From positions 14,630,687 through 14,694,686 of the forward strand of contig OZ026522.1 in NCBI GenBank assembly GCA_964019695.1: 64,000 bases of DNA, read 5' to 3'. Shown here in pieces: positions 41,333 through 53,729 of this stretch. A model generated the notes under the pieces. That model had not been told where the DNA came from. It searched no databases and was given only the letters and a program-made list of their open reading frames with translations. Each line of letters opens with the position of its first letter. The first letter of the stretch is position 1. Source of the stretch: Loripinus fragilis (taxonomy: Eukaryota > Mollusca > Bivalvia > Lucinida > Lucinidae). The translations under genes were made by a program, and so were the position numbers.

Positions 41333-42015
41333 TTGTTATATGACTGGAGAGAATCTTGCTCCTGATTGGCCCAATTTGACTTCATAAATCTCTATGTCTA
41401 CCTGAAAACTGGTCTAAACTGGCTCAGAAGGTGATATAGGATGAAATCCAGCTCAAACTAGTTTCCAGAAGTTAATATTTTTGACACTTCTGCTATATCA
41501 CCCTCTAGAGAGCTAAAAATAGCATGATGAGTATAAAACTAGCATGCGCTGCATGAAATTGACATGATTAGCTGTTTCACATCCCAACAGGTAAACTAAA
41601 GACTTTCATGATTTTTAACAACTGTTTTGTTATGTTTTGTTTGTTCACTTATCTATGTTTGAATAAACAATATGTAAAAAAAGTTTTATGATTAAATTTT
41701 ACATTCCACATTCAGAGAATGAATATACATTTCAAATTGCAAAATACTACATTAAAATATTTTAATAACAGTTGATAAAGTTTGTTAGAAAGTCCTTAGG
41801 TTGAATGTTGACTTCAACAACAAAAGTGAAAGTAGAAAATTTTCATTCTAAGTTGAAAAGTCATATAACAAAACAGTTATTGACTTCAATTTCGGTAGAC
41901 ATAAGGATTTATCTACCCTTAAAAGTGATATTCACCTTGGCCTAGCGGCCTCAATGAATTATCACTTTTTCAGGTAGATAAATCCCTATGTCTACCTCAT
42001 TGAAGTCAATAATTG
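41333..42015 (+). mobile_element. About 690-bp element with a large 3' hairpin, copy 1
   Basis: Starts GTTATATGACTGGAGAGAATC and ends CATTGAAGTCAATAATTGTA. The last 140 bp fold back on themselves (TGACTTCAATTTCGGTAGACA and AAGGATTTATCTACCC against their inverses), around GGCCTAGCGGCC. A second inverted pair near the 5' end is CTACCTG.AAACTGGTCTAAAC with AACTAGTTTCCAG. No coding. Two more copies lie in tandem at 47027-48430. Confidence 0.7.
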
Positions 42016-42517
42016 TATAATATTTTCTTATCGATCAATTTTAATATCGAGACAGCAATTTTTTTGTTCTGCCTATGTGGATGCCCAGGTTAATATGTGT
42101 GTTCATTGGGCCTACAAGGTTCCACAAGTCATGTGGTTGGCTCTGGCAAGCACTTGTTTAATTGCTTTCAGGGCTTGTTCCAGAGTGGAAAACTTAACAT
42201 TTCTACTCATCCCACATGCATGCCCATGCATTTGTATGTAAATTCAATATTTACATTAGAAACAGTCAAAATCTTTACTCCTGCAGCATGAGGTACTCAA
42301 CATGGCAAGTGGACAAGTGATTTTTTTTTATTTATATGGGCGTAAAAGTTTACAGGATTATCCATGATTTCAGGATTTCGAGGTAGAAAGTCACCCTCAA
42401 AATACTGAATTTGGCTGATTAAAATGGCTTCTCTGATAATTCTGATATATTGTCATATTATCTATAAAGACATTCAACATGTATAATTACTTAGTTTTAT
42501 AGGCTTACTGCAAGTTG

Positions 42518-42736
42518 AAACGATTTGCCTTCTGGGCAATTTTGCATGATTTTTTGTTGTCTGCTGATTTTTTTTTTAAAATCAACTTTATCAAAAATTT
42601 CAAATATTTAAATACCAGTAGAGTGTCAAACAGTTTGGATCTAGATCAGGCCCGACAAACAAAATGTCGGGCCTGGTCTGGGTCCAAAACTGTTTGCAAA
42701 GGTTATCAGCAGATGACACTAGGAGGCAAAGAGTTC
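42518..42736. mobile_element. TTAA-type MITE, AACTCTTTGC family
   Basis: Starts near GATTTGCCTTCTGGGCA and ends ACACTAGGAGGCAAAGAGTT. The centre is the palindrome 42626-42703 (CAGTTTGGA..CTAGATCAGG with CCTGGTCTGGGTCCAAAACTG around CGACAAACAAAATGTCG). Confidence 0.55.
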
Positions 42737-43114
42737 AGTTTTGAATTTCTAAAGCTCAGGATTTGGAAATTTTACTTTTGTGTTTGTCGTGTACAATAGT
42801 GTCAGGCAGAATCTTAACCAACAAAAACAGCAGCAAAAAGAATATTTTTAACATAATTTATTGAAATGGTATCTTTTATGACAACAATATTGTGTTGTTG
42901 ATTTTAAGAATAAAAAGATAAATAAATGAATCTGTTTTATTATTTATTTTTAGTCCGAAATCATAACTCCAGAACGAATCTAGGACAAGTGTTGGGTATT
43001 GATTATCAAAAAACAATATGGTAAAACATGTATTGGTTTGTACAATGTATTAATCATGCCTGTCAGCTTAAATAACATGATTTAGTTCATACAGTGGTAA
43101 TTTTTCTGAAGTGT

Positions 43115-43960
43115 ATTTTTTAGCTAGCATGAGTCATAGGCTGAAGGTGAGCTATTGTGATTCAGTCCGTCCATCCGATGTCTGTCAAAAATTGCTTTAA
43201 ACATCTGCTCCTAAACCACTAGGTTGATTGTCACCAAACTTTGCAGAAATGGTCCTTTGGTGGTTCCCTTTCAAATTTGTTCAAAGAATTCATCCCATAC
43301 AGAATTCTGGTTGCCATGGCAACCAAAATGAAAACATTCTTGTCAAAATGTACTAGTCAGATTTCAAAATAATTTGGTATAACTGGTCCTTGGGTGACCC
43401 TCTACCAAAGTTATTCTAACTATTTTGATTGGTTGAAGAATGTGGCCACCAGGGGGTGATCATAAAGGGAAAACTTTAAAAAAAATCTTCTTGACTTATG
43501 TAGTAAGAAAGAAAACACTGTCTTTGACTTACCAAGGGGTATCTTTTTTTATTAGCGGAAAAAGTAAATCCTTTTTTTCTGTGTAGAGACAAACAAATAA
43601 AAGGAACATTTTATTTAGAAGACCTAGAGCCGTGATATTATGTATGTAGCATCATCTAGTGAACCTCTACCAAGTTTGTTCAAATCATGTCCCTGGGGAC
43701 AAAAAATGGCCCCAGCCCGGAGGTAAATGTTTTACATAGACTTATATAAAGAAAAGTTGAGGTTCTATATCCCTTTAACTTTGTCAACATAATTAATGGA
43801 AACTTCTCCATGTAAATTTAAGTCTTACTGAAACTGCTGTTCTATCAAAATTCATAGCTGGACTTTGGGAGGAGCTATGCTTCCTTTACCTTTGGTTAGC
43901 GACCCAGGGCCCTCTTTTTATTAGTTTGTACACAACATGTTTTTCTTCATTAGTAGTTGT
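43115..43960 (+). repeat. Dispersed repeat, GGTGAGCTATTGTGAT family
   Basis: Reads AGGTGAGCTATTGTGATTCA, CTCCTAAACCACTAGGTTGA, GAATTCTGGTTGCCATGGCA and onward to CATCTAGTGAACCTCTACCA. The same order is seen at 53730-54690. It is a typical abundant mollusc interspersed repeat; non-coding. Confidence 0.6.
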
Positions 43961-45148
43961 TTTATTATTTGTAGCTCTCCATTAGCCAAATAGTCAGTGT
44001 CATTTGTATGCCTCCTTCTTTTGCACACATCTGTATATCAAACATGAAACAAATGATAAAGTTTATTTCCATATTTTAATGCTTGGGTTAGAGGCAAACT
44101 GACAAGCCATATTCCATTAGCCTAGCGCCCATAACGCAGGATACGCATGTGCATAATAAAAAAGTAACACCCAAGGGAGCTCACCTAATGTGGTAAAACT
44201 GATTTGGATTTCTGGGAGCAAATTCTTTCCTTTAAGAAAAGTTCCCATTTTGAAAAGGGAGGTAATTGTAGAGAATCATTGCTTGATACAGTATTCTCCC
44301 TTTGATGTGCGTAACTTTTTCAGTGTTGTATTCTATCACACTATAATTTAATTTCTTGTTTATCAAATTGTAAACAAGACAGACCTTAATGAGATTCAGC
44401 TTTCTGTGCCTTTTCATCTGGGTCCGCACTGATTGTATTAATCACAATTTAAATATGTAACACGAGAATAGTACTTTGTTCGATGCACAAGCAATGAAAA
44501 TGAAAAGGCATGTGCAGATTTGAAAAAAACCATTTTTTAAAACGTAAGTTGTGCATTCTCCATGGTAGAAAGTTTTCAGGATTATTGATTTATTCCTGAA
44601 TTCAGGATTTTGAGGCTGACTTTCCATAGAAAGTCAGCCTCAAAGTACTGAATTAGGTAGATTGTACTAGCTATTTTGGTTTATGTTAAGTCTGTCTGAA
44701 GACAGGTGACTATTTAAACTTAAAATTGTTAATATTTAGTAGGCATATTGCAAGCTTTTAGATCAGAATTTCTAAAGTTCAGGGTTTTCAAAATTTTGAA
44801 CTTTCATCCATGATTCTGACTGCTCGAGGTCCTTGATGGGTAAGAAAATAATTTCAATTTTACGCTGAAAAAATTGCTTAACTTGACCTAAGTGCAATAA
44901 GATGTGACTTTCAGCTGTGACCCCATGTTGGTACGATGTAGGCTGCTAGTTGGATGTTAACCCATGCGCTGATCAAAAAAATTCTGTCAGGGTGTCCTGA
45001 TGTTTTTTTAGTAGTCAAAGGTATTTCACAGAGCTGTAAGAACCTCCCTTGAGAAGCAATTGGAACCCTTGAGTCCAATGGCTAAAGGGGTCCAATTGTT
45101 TCTCGAGGGGGTCCTTACCAGAATTTCTCAGGAAACCTATAGCCACAT
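43961..45148. other. Unassigned DNA with one palindrome
   Basis: A hairpin at 44597-44655 pairs ATTCAGGATTTTGAGGCTGAC and its inverse around CATAG. Related 'CAGGATTT' words occur near 18350, 42370 and 44780. No gene seen. Confidence 0.4.
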
Positions 45149-45344
45149 AGGGAGCGCAATGGCTCAATGGTAGAGTGCTTGACTCGTGACTGAGGGGCCA
45201 CTGGTTCGAGCCTCACCGGCATCACTGCATTGTGGTCCTTGAGCAAAACACATTAATGCTAGCTTAGTACTGTTTCAACCCAGGAAGACCAATCCCTGTT
45301 TAACTGAAAGATTGTTGATGGGACGTAAAGAATCAAAACAAACA
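45149..45344 (+). mobile_element. SINE family A
   Basis: Head GGGAGCGCAATGGCTCAATGG, B-box GGTTCGAGCC, tail GGGACGTAAAGAATCAAAAC. Flanked by ACCTATAGCCAC and ACCTGTAGCCAC. Confidence 0.85.
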
Positions 45345-45585
45345 AAACCTGTAGCCACGTGATTTTCCAGTGGGGTTTGGGGTTTCACACCCCCTGTTGC
45401 TCCCCCCTTTGGATCCACCCATGTAAGCCTTTTATGCCAAATAGGACTTTCCATATTCTTAATGTTCTTATGACCCTGGAATAGTCTATTATTGCGTAAG
45501 CTGCTGTATGTTGGTTCCATGCAAACCGTGCAGATCCAGATGAGGTGCTGCACTTAGCGGCATCTCATCAGTTTTCACTGGTTGT

Positions 45586-45802
45586 TGATTTGTTTGTTTG
45601 GTTTGATGCTTTACGTCACAGCTATGGTCATGTCAGGACGGTCAGTTAACCTAACCACACTTTTTTTCTGGGCAAGCTTGACTAAGCGGTTAGCCAGTAC
45701 TTTGTGTACATACTTTTGCTTGTAACTGACAACAACCCTATTTGAATCAGCAGAAGAGATTATGGCTGAAGAAATTATTTAATTATCAATCTCCACGAAA
45801 GT
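45586..45802 (-). mobile_element. SINE family B, minus strand, 5'-truncated
   Basis: Tail inverse TTGATGCTTTACGTCACAGC, body inverse AACCTAACCACAC and ACAACAACCC, stopping at CTCCACGAAAG. The tRNA-like head is absent. Confidence 0.75.
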
Positions 45803-46254
45803 TTCTGATTATATTTAAAGATTTGTATGAGTGATGTTGCTATGGCAACAAAATTAGGCAATAACAACTACAAGGGCCCATATTGAAGGGTGGGTCACTT
45901 AAATTGCCTATAAATCGACTTGGAAACTATATTTTCATAAAATTTAATTTGCATTTACATTATAACATAGATAATGCTTGTGAATACATTTTATTTATTA
46001 TATGTTTATACTGAGCCAAAAATAACCAACAAGCAACTGGAGACCAGCACTATGACGTCATATTTGGGTTAAAGTCCATCTTGACATCACATTCCAAACT
46101 GGATTACATATGTCGCTTCTAACCTCCATATATACCTCCATATATATATATACGTCAATATTTAAGATAATTGCTTCAAATTTTCAGGAAATGCTCTTAG
46201 AGGTAATACTTTACAGACTTCGTTTTAACATATTTCATTGTCAAATTTGATACA

Positions 46255-47025
46255 GCAATGGGGTTGGGCCACGATATGCCCAAATGGTATCACGATATAT
46301 TGTGATATGTGGCAAGCATATTGCAATAATACCACAATATATTGTTCCAGAATGTCAAGATACATTTTGGGTTATAAATGAAAAGAATATTGACATGAGA
46401 TTAAATATTTAAATCCAGTCTTTACCATGTGCCCTCAACAAGACTCGGAGGCCTCAAATCCCCTGCAATATAGCTAGCAATTGATCTTGTGATGGTGATA
46501 TCCTCGGCTAATTGAAATAGATAAAGCCAACATTTTAGTGATCTTACCTTGCACCTTTTTGGTAGAACTACTTGGAAGCACTGGTGAAAGGGGTCATGAT
46601 TGGGCTGACCTGGGCATCAGCAGCTTTTGTTTTGATATTGATTTCATAAGTTACCATTTGGCTGGATGGTGCTGCTGATTGAGATGCAAACTTAAATTTG
46701 TTGTTCTGCCAATATGTTGTTGTATATACTTTACTGCCTCGTCGCAGTGCCTACAGATATATAGAGTGTCCCTGATGCCAGCCAGCACATTTTAAACTTA
46801 AAAATGCACCTTTATGTATCACAACTAAATTTCCTTCCCACCAACTTTGTTTGCATGTGTTTTGATGACTTTCCTCTGACTTTTCAATGGAAAAATAAAT
46901 AAAAAAGCAAACCCTTCACTTTCTTATGTTTCTATTTATAGTAACAACGATATATCGCTATATGTTAAGCGTACCAATATATTGTACCTTTTCAGACTAA
47001 TATCACAATATACCAATAAACCGAT
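46255..47025 (-). mobile_element. hAT-type element remnant
   Basis: The outer parts hold inverted GATATATTGTGATAT/ATATCACAATATA words (46290-46350 and 46945-47010). The interior on the minus strand encodes a BED zinc finger followed by a GGTGCAAG|GTAAGA donor-like site (46545-46560). hAT transposases carry N-terminal BED fingers, so this is probably a deleted hAT copy retaining one exon. Confidence 0.5.
46651..46764 (-). pseudogene. BED zinc finger fragment of a transposase
   Basis: Reads LYICRHCDEAVKYIQQHIGR then TTNLSLHLNQQHHPAKW and stop. The CxxC...HxxxxH spacing with TTNLSLHL is the BED pattern found in hAT transposases and their domesticated relatives. Only about 37 residues are visible and no catalytic domain follows. 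Confidence 0.7.
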
Positions 47026-47026
47026 T

Positions 47027-48430
47027 TGTTATATGACTAGAGAGAATCCTGTCTCCTGATTGGTCCAATTTGTCTTCATAAATCTCTATGTCTAACTGGA
47101 AACTGGTCTAAACCTGTCCACAAGTTAATATTGCATTAAAACCAGCTCGAACTAGTTTCCAGAAGTTAATATTTTTGACACTTCTGCAATATTACCCTCT
47201 AGAGAGCTAATAATAGCATGATGAGTGTGAAACTAGCATGTGCTGCATGAAATGAAATTGACATGATTTGTTGTATTACCTCGCAACAGGTAAATTAAAG
47301 ACTTTTATGAATTTTTACAACAGTTTTGTTTTGTTTTGTTTGCTTTTTTATCTTTGTTTGAATAAACAAATTGTAGAAAAAACAGTTTTATGATAACATT
47401 TTATATTTCCCATTAAGAGAATAAATATACATTTGAAAATGCAATATACTTTACATTAAAATATTTTAATGACAGTTGCTAAAACTTGTGAGAAAGTCCT
47501 TAGATGTCTTGGATTGAAGGTTGAACATGTCTTTAATTACGAAAGTGAAATTAGCATTTTTTTTTTCATTCTTAAATGAAAATTCATATAACAAAACAGT
47601 TATTGACTTCAATTTCGGTAAATATATGGATTTATCTACCCTAAAATGTGATATTCACCCGGCCTAGCGGCCTCGATGAATTATCACTTTTTCAGGTAGA
47701 TAAATCCTTATGTCTACCTCATTGAAGTCAATAATTGTATATTGTTATATGACTGGAGAGAATCTTGTCTCCTGATTGGCCCAATTAGTCTTTATAAATC
47801 TCTATGTCTACCTGGAAACTGGTCTAAACCGGTACACAAGTTAATATTGCATGAAAACCAGCTTGAACTAGTTTCCAGAAGTTAATATTTTTGACACTTT
47901 TGCAATATTACCCTCTAGAGAGCTAAAAATAGCATGATGAGTGGGAATTAGCATGTGCTGCATGAAATTGACATGATTTGCTGTTTCACCTCCCAACAGG
48001 TAAATTAAAGACTTTATGAATTTTTACAACAGTTTGTTATGTTTTGTTTGCTTATTTATCTTTGTTTGAATAAACAAACTGTAAAACAGTTTTATGACAA
48101 CATTTTATATTCCTCATTAAGAGAATTAATATACATTTGAAAATGCAAAAACCTTCATTATATTGTATATTAATGACAGTTGCTAAAACTTGTGAGAAAG
48201 TCCTTAGATGTCTTACATTGAAGGTTGAACATGTCTGTAACAACAAAAGTGAAAGTAGCAAAATTTTAAGTCATATAACAAAACAGTTATTGACTTCAAT
48301 TTCGGTAGACATAAGGATTTATCTACCCTTAAAAGTGATATTCACCTCGGCCTAGCGGCCTCGGTGAATTATCACTTTTTCGGGTAGATAAATCCTTATA
48401 TCTACCTCACTGAAGTCAATTATTGTATAA
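47027..48430 (+). mobile_element. Element with large 3' hairpin, copies 2 and 3 in tandem
   Basis: Copy 2 covers 47027-47743 and copy 3 covers 47744-48430, head to tail. Both start TTATATGACTNGAGAGAATC and end with the hairpin around GGCCTAGCGGCC. Same family as 41333-42015. In all copies the apex and the GATTTATCTACCC arms are well kept, while the middle varies. Confidence 0.75.
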
Positions 48431-48627
48431 TATCGTGACAGCCCGAGTGTATTTTATTTTCACTTCCTTCATTGTTGCTATTTTAGCTTGCTTGAGTTCT
48501 TTGTTAATTCCATTTATGCCGAATGTATTTTCCCATCCTTATTATTTGGATGAGTCCATTTCCAATTTTAGGGTTGTTGGGTGTGATTTTTCATTTTTAT
48601 TCAAATTTTAAAAGAAACTTCTTAAAG

Positions 48628-48692
48628 AAAACAGTGGAGAACCTGGTCAGACGCCGCATTTTGCGGCATCTGATCTCGGTTTGCACTGTTTG
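48628..48692. repeat. Palindrome, GCAAACAGTG-type ends
   Basis: AACAGTGGAGAACCTGGTCA and AGACGCCGCA, then TGCGGCATCTGATCTCGGTT and TGCACTGTTTGC, pair with several mismatches. Confidence 0.6.
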
Positions 48693-49599
48693 CAGATGTC
48701 CCACAAAAAAGGCGCTAGGCTTATATGGGTTAATGTTTGTCCACACAAATCATATGAGCCTTGATGCGACAAAACCTGTCTTCGGGATTTCCGACAAAGC
48801 GAGCTTCAAGCCAGTCTCCACAGCTACAGAGATTAGCTAGAAAATTGAAATTTTCGCTTATAGCAAGTTGAGATATGACACTTTCAGAAAAGCGAATAAA
48901 AATGTGCTGATCAGTCTGCGCGGATGCCCAGGCTGGTCTGCGCCTTTGTTGTTAGCAAACCCCTTTGACAGGTTTTCTAGTGTCGAGGCCCCTATAAAAG
49001 TTCTCAAACATTCTGGAAAAGTCATTGCCACTGAGTCACAGACAACTTATTTTTTGGCACCAAAGGATAATACAAAACTGCTTTCCTTTGTAGTCAGACC
49101 TGGGTTTACTTTAGCATTTGCAAACAGAGGAGACCCAAATGCAATTTGGCATTCCATCAGTGGCTTCACTTTTTCATTATAATGCAGCATTTCATCAGGG
49201 TCAACACTGTTTGTAAAGGTAAAAAAGATCGCCAGATAAAAGAATACAGTATTTTTTAAAAAAAATATATATATAACCTGACACCCCCTGGATATTTACA
49301 ATGGACTATCCCAAGTTATTATATCAAACCAGAAGGAAGAGTCCATTAATACATAATGGCTTAAATGATAATGTCAGCATGTATAATTTTTGGTGCATCA
49401 GTACCTAGTGAAACAGGTTATTGCCTGACAGTAGGAGGGTTAGGCTTAACTTAAAATATTTAATTGAATTTATTCATGATTTGCAAATGATTTTTTTTCA
49501 ATCCTCATCAAATTATATATGAAAAGTATACAGTAAATCACGCTTTAAAAACTAAAATTTTCAGTTTACACTAGACTGAAAAGATTTATTTTACGCATT

Positions 49600-50230
49600 G
49601 AACATCAGGAAATTTTACTTGTCATGTGATATTAACTTAAAAACATTAGCCTGTCAAGTGATGTTTACCTGCAAAGTGATATCAACTCAAAAACATTAAC
49701 TGGTCAAGTGAAATTAACTCAAAAAAAATTAGCCTGTCAAGTGATATCAACTCAAAAAGTTTACCTGCAAAGTGTTATCAACACAAAAACATTAACTTAT
49801 CAAGTGAGATTAACTCAAAAATATTAGCCTGTCAAGTTATATCAACTCAGAAAAATTTACCTGCAAAGTGATATCAACTCAAAAACATTAACTTGTCAAG
49901 TGATATTAACTTTTAAACATTAGCCTGTCAAGTGATATCAACTCAGAAAAGTTTACCTGTAAAGTCCGTTCAACTGTCAAGGGATTAAAACTCTTCCAGT
50001 TTACATAAAGTGATGACAACTCAGCCAGTTTACAAATCAGGTGATAACAACTCAGCCACCTAGCAAGTGATACCAGCTCATCCAGTTTACATGTCAAAGT
50101 GATACCAACTCAGTCAGTTTACCTGTCAAATGATAACAACTTAAGTTACCTGTAAAATGATAACAGGTCAGTCAGTTTTTTTGATAACAACTCATTCAGT
50201 CTACCTGTCAAATGATAACAACTCAGTTTA
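49600..50230 (+). repeat. Degenerate minisatellite, part 1
   Basis: Units of about 27-33 bp of the form CCTGTCAAGTGATATCAACT then CAAAAACATTAA; later ones read TTACCTGTCAAATGATAACA then ACTCAG. It continues after the insertion at 50231-51952. Confidence 0.8.
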
Positions 50231-51952
50231 CACGGGTGGTAAACCTAGGAACTACCACGAAATTGTGTTAACGTAATTTTGTTCCCAAGCCACATCCGGG
50301 ACACGTGGTAGTTTCCAGGCCGAAAATTGGATAAAGAAAGGTTGGTGTCACTTTCATTTTTGTTTTATTTTACAACTAAGAACGAACAATGGTGAAATCC
50401 GACAATGTGGTTCCGTGTAAATATGTTTCAGCGTCCCCTTTGGCACATAATTTTGTTTGAAAAGTTATTTTCTTTCTTTAGATTTGTGTTTCCCTACTGA
50501 GCATCGGACCAACTTTCCCCAAAGTTCGAAGGATTTTAGCCCATATCTGTCAAATTAAATGGAATTTGATATCATTTGACGATGGAAATGATAGAAAGAC
50601 CCTAAATAAACAATCCTACACAGAAAAAAAATCTGAGCATTTACTCGTAAGCGATTCATGCCCCGTTCGTCCTGTGTGGTAGTTTCCAGCTCATCGTGGT
50701 AGTTAAAATGCTATCGTGGTAGTTTCCAAGACTTTGTAGGAACTTAGAAGTAGTTCGCATCAGCAGATGTTCACTATTCAGGGGCTACTTCATTTTTATA
50801 AAGACATGGTGTGCTGGCCAAACCTTGAATACCCCTTTTATTCATACGAAGACCTTTTCAAACAACCTTTTGTCAGATAACAAATGTCGACTACATGAAT
50901 TTTAATTTTAGTGGGCTATTGAAATGATTAGAAGAATGATAAGAAGGGATATTCACATTTTGTTTTTGAATAAACATGCTTTTTAATTATCAAATAGCAT
51001 GCCCGTTCATCGTCGCACTCACATGTATATAAAATGGGTCCCTACCCGAGGATATTTCCCTTTTTTCTGAAGCGCAAGTACTTACGATACTTTGGGCCAG
51101 TAGTCTTAGCCTGCCATATTATCTTAAAGTTGACTGAACAAGGAACAATGTAGCGAGTGACGCAATTTTTTATATCATTTTTTTGTCTGTTGCTTGGTCC
51201 ATCACGGCTCAACTGATGACCTTCTTTTGCTTTAGATTTCCAGAGGTGTTGTTTGGGAGTCCAGGGCATGATCTCCGCCTGTCAAGCATCACATTGAATC
51301 TTTTGAGTCCTCGGCTTAGCTTCTTCATGGCGTTGAAATGTGATTTATTTGTTTACCGTGGTAATCAATTGACAAGTTCGAGGGTTATCATGCTAAACAA
51401 ACAACCACTATAATGTTTTGTAACACTTCAGAAACATATCCTACAAGGTCTTGGAAACTACCACGATAGCATTTTAACTACCACGATGAGCTGGGAACTA
51501 CCACACAGGACTAACGGGGCATGAATCGCTTACGAGTAAATGCTCAGATTTTTTTTCTGTGTAGGATTGTTTATTTAGGGTCTTTCTATCATTTCCATCG
51601 TCAAATGATATCAAATTCCATTTAATTTGACAGATATGGGCTAAAATCCTTCGAACTTTGGGGAAAGTTGGTCCGAAGCTCAGTGGGGAAACACAAATCT
51701 AAAGAAAGAAAATAATTTTTCAAACAAAATTTTGGGCTAGAGGGGACGCTGAAACATATTTACACGGAACCACATTGTCGGATTTCACCATTGTTCGTTC
51801 TTAGTTGTAAAATAAAACAAAAATGAAAGTGACACCAACCTTTCTTTATCCAATTTTCGGCCTGGAAACTACCACGACGTGTCCCGGATGTGGCTTGGGA
51901 ACAAAATTACGTTAACACAATTTCGTGGTAGTTCCTAGGTTTATCACCCGTG
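50231..51952. mobile_element. 1722-bp element with 511-514 bp inverted repeats
   Basis: Left arm 50231-50741 and right arm 51439-51952 are near-perfect inverses, starting CACGGGTGGTAAACCTAGGA. GTTTA flanks both sides (50226-50230 and 51953-51957), a 5-bp duplication within minisatellite units. The arms repeat the word GTGGTAGTTTCCA or its inverse several times (near 50310, 50675, 50700 and 50715), possibly transposase sites. The 697-bp interior has no recognised coding frame; a 75-codon minus frame (51042-51269) is unassigned. CAC ends with a 5-bp duplication recall Transib-type elements, but this is a weak hint. Confidence 0.85.
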
Positions 51953-52290
51953 GTTTACCTGTCAAATGATAACTCAGTTCACCTGTGAAATGATAACAAC
52001 TCAGTTTACCTGTCAAATGATAACTCAGTTCACCTGTCAAATGATAACAACTCAGTTTACCTGTCAAATGATAACTCAGTTCACCTGTCAAATGATAACA
52101 ATTCAGTTTATCTGTCAAAATATTACAACTCATTTTACCTGTCAAATGATAACAACTCATCCAGTTTTTCTGTCAAATGATAACAACTCAATTAGTTTAC
52201 CTGTCAAATGATAACAACTCAAGTTAACCTGTCAAAAGATAACAGCTCAGCCAGTTTTCTTGTCAAGTGATAATGTTAGTTTAGTGATAG
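51953..52290 (+). repeat. Degenerate minisatellite, part 2
   Basis: TTACCTGTCAAATGATAACA-type units alternate 22 and 27 bp (CTCAGTTCACCTGTCAAATG). It is the continuation of 49600-50230. Confidence 0.8.
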
Positions 52291-52555
52291 CAACATAGAA
52301 AGTTAACCTCCTTATCAATGTTACAACTGCCAAGTTGACCTATATAAAGTTGAGGAGGGCTGTGACTATGTGGAGTACTGAACTTGAGAGAGAAGTGTTG
52401 CTTGAGGAATTGTGTTATATCCTTGGGAAAGACACTTTATCATCTGCTTATTACTGGTTTAATCCCGTAAATGACCCGAAAAAAAGACTGAAATTCGTGG
52501 ACTGAAGTATCAACTCACTTAACTCTTTCTATAATAGTAACTCTAAAATGGATTC

Positions 52556-52642
52556 TTTGGCAAACAGTGAAGACCCAGATAAAATTCCGCATAATGCGGC
52601 CCGCATAATGAGGCATTTTATCAGCGTCTACACTGTTTGCTA
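52556..52642. repeat. Palindrome, GCAAACAGTGAAGACCCAG type
   Basis: GGCAAACAGTGAAGACCCAG and ATAAAATTCCGCATAATGCG, then GCATTTTATCAGCGTC and ACACTGTTTGC. The apex has a short duplication (CGCATAATG twice). Confidence 0.7.
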
Positions 52643-52804
52643 TAACAAAATCAATCTAAAGCGGAAGAAATCAGTGGCGGATCCAGATTCTCCCCTCCCC
52701 CGATGTACCGATGTTTCGACATTAGGCTTCTTTTTTATAAGAAAATTATTATAAGCTACTAAAAAAAATTCATTGTTTGAAATGTAGTGGCATAATTGCA
52801 AATA

Positions 52805-52992
52805 CAGTAAAACCTGTGTAAAACGACCAATTTCAAAAAGACCCCAAAATTAGTTTTCAAGACCAATTATCGCTTAATACAGGTCAAAAGGAGCATTCTG
52901 CAATAATTTCGACCTTCATTAAGTTATCATTTGTCATGTAAAGATCGTGGTGTTGTCTATTTTTGAGTGGCCATTTTACACAGGTTTTACTG
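52805..52992. mobile_element. pogo-like MITE
   Basis: CAGTAAAACCTGTGTAAAACG and the inverse TTTTACACAGGTTTTACTG with TA on both sides. Same family as 5650-5853. Confidence 0.8.
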
Positions 52993-53041
52993 TAGTGTTA
53001 ATTAAGACAGACTAGACATATCCTGATACTAGTTATTGGTG

Positions 53042-53632
53042 TCCATTTATACACCGGGTAGGCGGCAATCGAAAATGCCAATACCATCGAAGAACATAGA
53101 TCAAAAGTCGTTTGAAATAGAGTTTTCGAATATGCCATTTGTCACCACACTGGCGACAAATGGCAATCGAAAACACTGTTTCTATCGATTTTTGATCCGC
53201 GTTCGTCGATTGTTGATACCGTTTTCGATTGCCGCCTACCTGATGTGATTTAGGGTGAGTACGATATTATGCGGAAAGAAATTAGCATAAGTAATATTAT
53301 CAAGGTAAACTGTATATAGCAATCCATTAAAGTCAATTTTTGACTTGAAAATAAAGATCTACGTCAGACTGAATGATTAATCGCTTCAAAAATGTCAACC
53401 GTTTTTCGATACATATCCACCCCATTATTCACACTGGGTAGGTGGCAATAGAAAACCCTCTTAACAATCGACAAACAAAATAGCTAGAAACAGTGTTTTT
53501 GATTGCTCATTGTGGCCAGCCGGGCGACAAATGGCAATCAAACACTCTGTTTCTAACGATTTTTGATCTATGTTCGTAGATAATACAGATAGTATTAACA
53601 TTTTAGATTGCCGCGTACCCAGTGTGTTTTTA
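53042..53632. mobile_element. Two foldback MITEs, GGTAGGCGGCAATCGAAAA ends
   Basis: Copy 1 (53050-53250) begins ACACCGGGTAGGCGGCAATC and ends with the inverse GATTGCCGCCTACCTGATGTG. It folds almost end to end around GCCATTTGTC...GACAAATGGC. Copy 2 (53429-53630) begins CACACTGGGTAGGTGGCAAT and is more decayed. Confidence 0.75.
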
Positions 53633-53729
53633 CAAACAAAATTTGATTCAATTTCTGTGAGACAACTTCACTCTTAACTCTTTTCCTGCTAGGTCATCTT
53701 TCATGCTCTTGTTGTCATCTACTACCTTT

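Noticed and set aside
49600..52290. Regularly spaced repeats as a CRISPR array
   Set aside because: Units are degenerate and contiguous without unique spacers, and the genome is eukaryotic.
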